Assembly (NCBI GenBank): GCA_964007475.1
Contig: OZ023273.1
Coordinates: forward strand, 67,660,445 to 67,724,444
From: Hybos culiciformis
Taxonomy: Eukaryota; Arthropoda; Insecta; Diptera; Hybotidae
DNA: 64,000 nucleotides
Direction: 5' to 3'
Shown: positions 63,872 through 64,000 of the stretch, in pieces
How the letters are laid out: every line of letters begins with the position of its first letter
Numbering within the stretch: position 1 is the first letter of the stretch
Program-made: the position numbers and the translations under genes
Notes under the pieces: generated by a model
Databases searched by the model: none
What the model saw: the letters and a program-made list of their open reading frames with translations, nothing else
What the model was told of the DNA's origin: nothing

Positions 63872-64000
63872 CTAAATGATCAAATTTGTTTGAATCTGAA
63901 CTGCATTGTCCAGTTTTTTCGTTATTTTTTAAATTCAAATTTGTTGCCATGTGTGCATTACATCAAATTTGAAACCACAAATCTCTTTCATAAGATAAAA

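Overview
The window is very AT-rich (roughly four fifths A+T by eye), is full of homopolymer runs and short tandem repeats, and shows no convincing host protein-coding gene. Nearly all open reading frames are 60-90 codons, low complexity, and unlike any protein family I know. The repeat content (hAT elements, a CR1/L2/jockey-like LINE, TA-flanked inverted-repeat elements, tRNA-derived heads) fits an invertebrate nuclear genome, most likely an insect. The sequence alone does not say which one. It reads as intergenic or deep intronic DNA built up by transposon insertion.

Layout: (1) 1-15.4 kb: AT-rich DNA with a TA-flanked terminal-inverted-repeat (TIR) element (1346-2475), an old hAT-like relic (4689-5184), a near-perfect 404-bp hairpin (10452-10855), and two abutting TA-flanked elements (13510-13792 and 13795-14523). 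(2) 15.4-24.1 kb: a 396-bp hAT MITE with a perfect 8-bp target duplication, a small TTAA-flanked palindrome, an 892-bp element with about 245-bp TIRs at about 98% identity, an old hAT-like relic, and a 504-bp TIR element. (3) 24-39.9 kb: mostly unstructured DNA, with a 173-bp direct duplication, a 21-bp tandem array, a GC-rich hAT MITE (30605-30968) and a 436-bp hAT MITE (34797-35232). (4) 39.9-41.4 kb: a hAT element with 8-bp target duplications that carries a decayed transposase C-terminus and is interrupted by a 765-bp TA-flanked TIR element. Removing that element restores the transposase frame. (5) 44.7-48.5 kb: a 5'-truncated LINE (end of ORF1, then EN-RT ORF2 with one frameshift at an A10 run and an AAAT-type tail) inserted into a hAT-like element whose second copy lies at 63400-63871 in the opposite orientation. 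(6) 48.6-64 kb: a hairpin, two hAT MITEs with target duplications, a cluster of short repeats, and a tRNA-derived SINE-like sequence.

The most unusual item is a group of three TA-flanked TIR elements (1346-2475, 13795-14523, 40128-40892). Their terminal arms differ, but all carry the same internal module: a short upstream block, a tRNA-like Pol III box A/box B pair 31-32 bp apart, and an A-rich tail. They look like a DNA-transposon shell around a tRNA-SINE-like cassette. One of the three has a reconstructable empty site, so it demonstrably moved.
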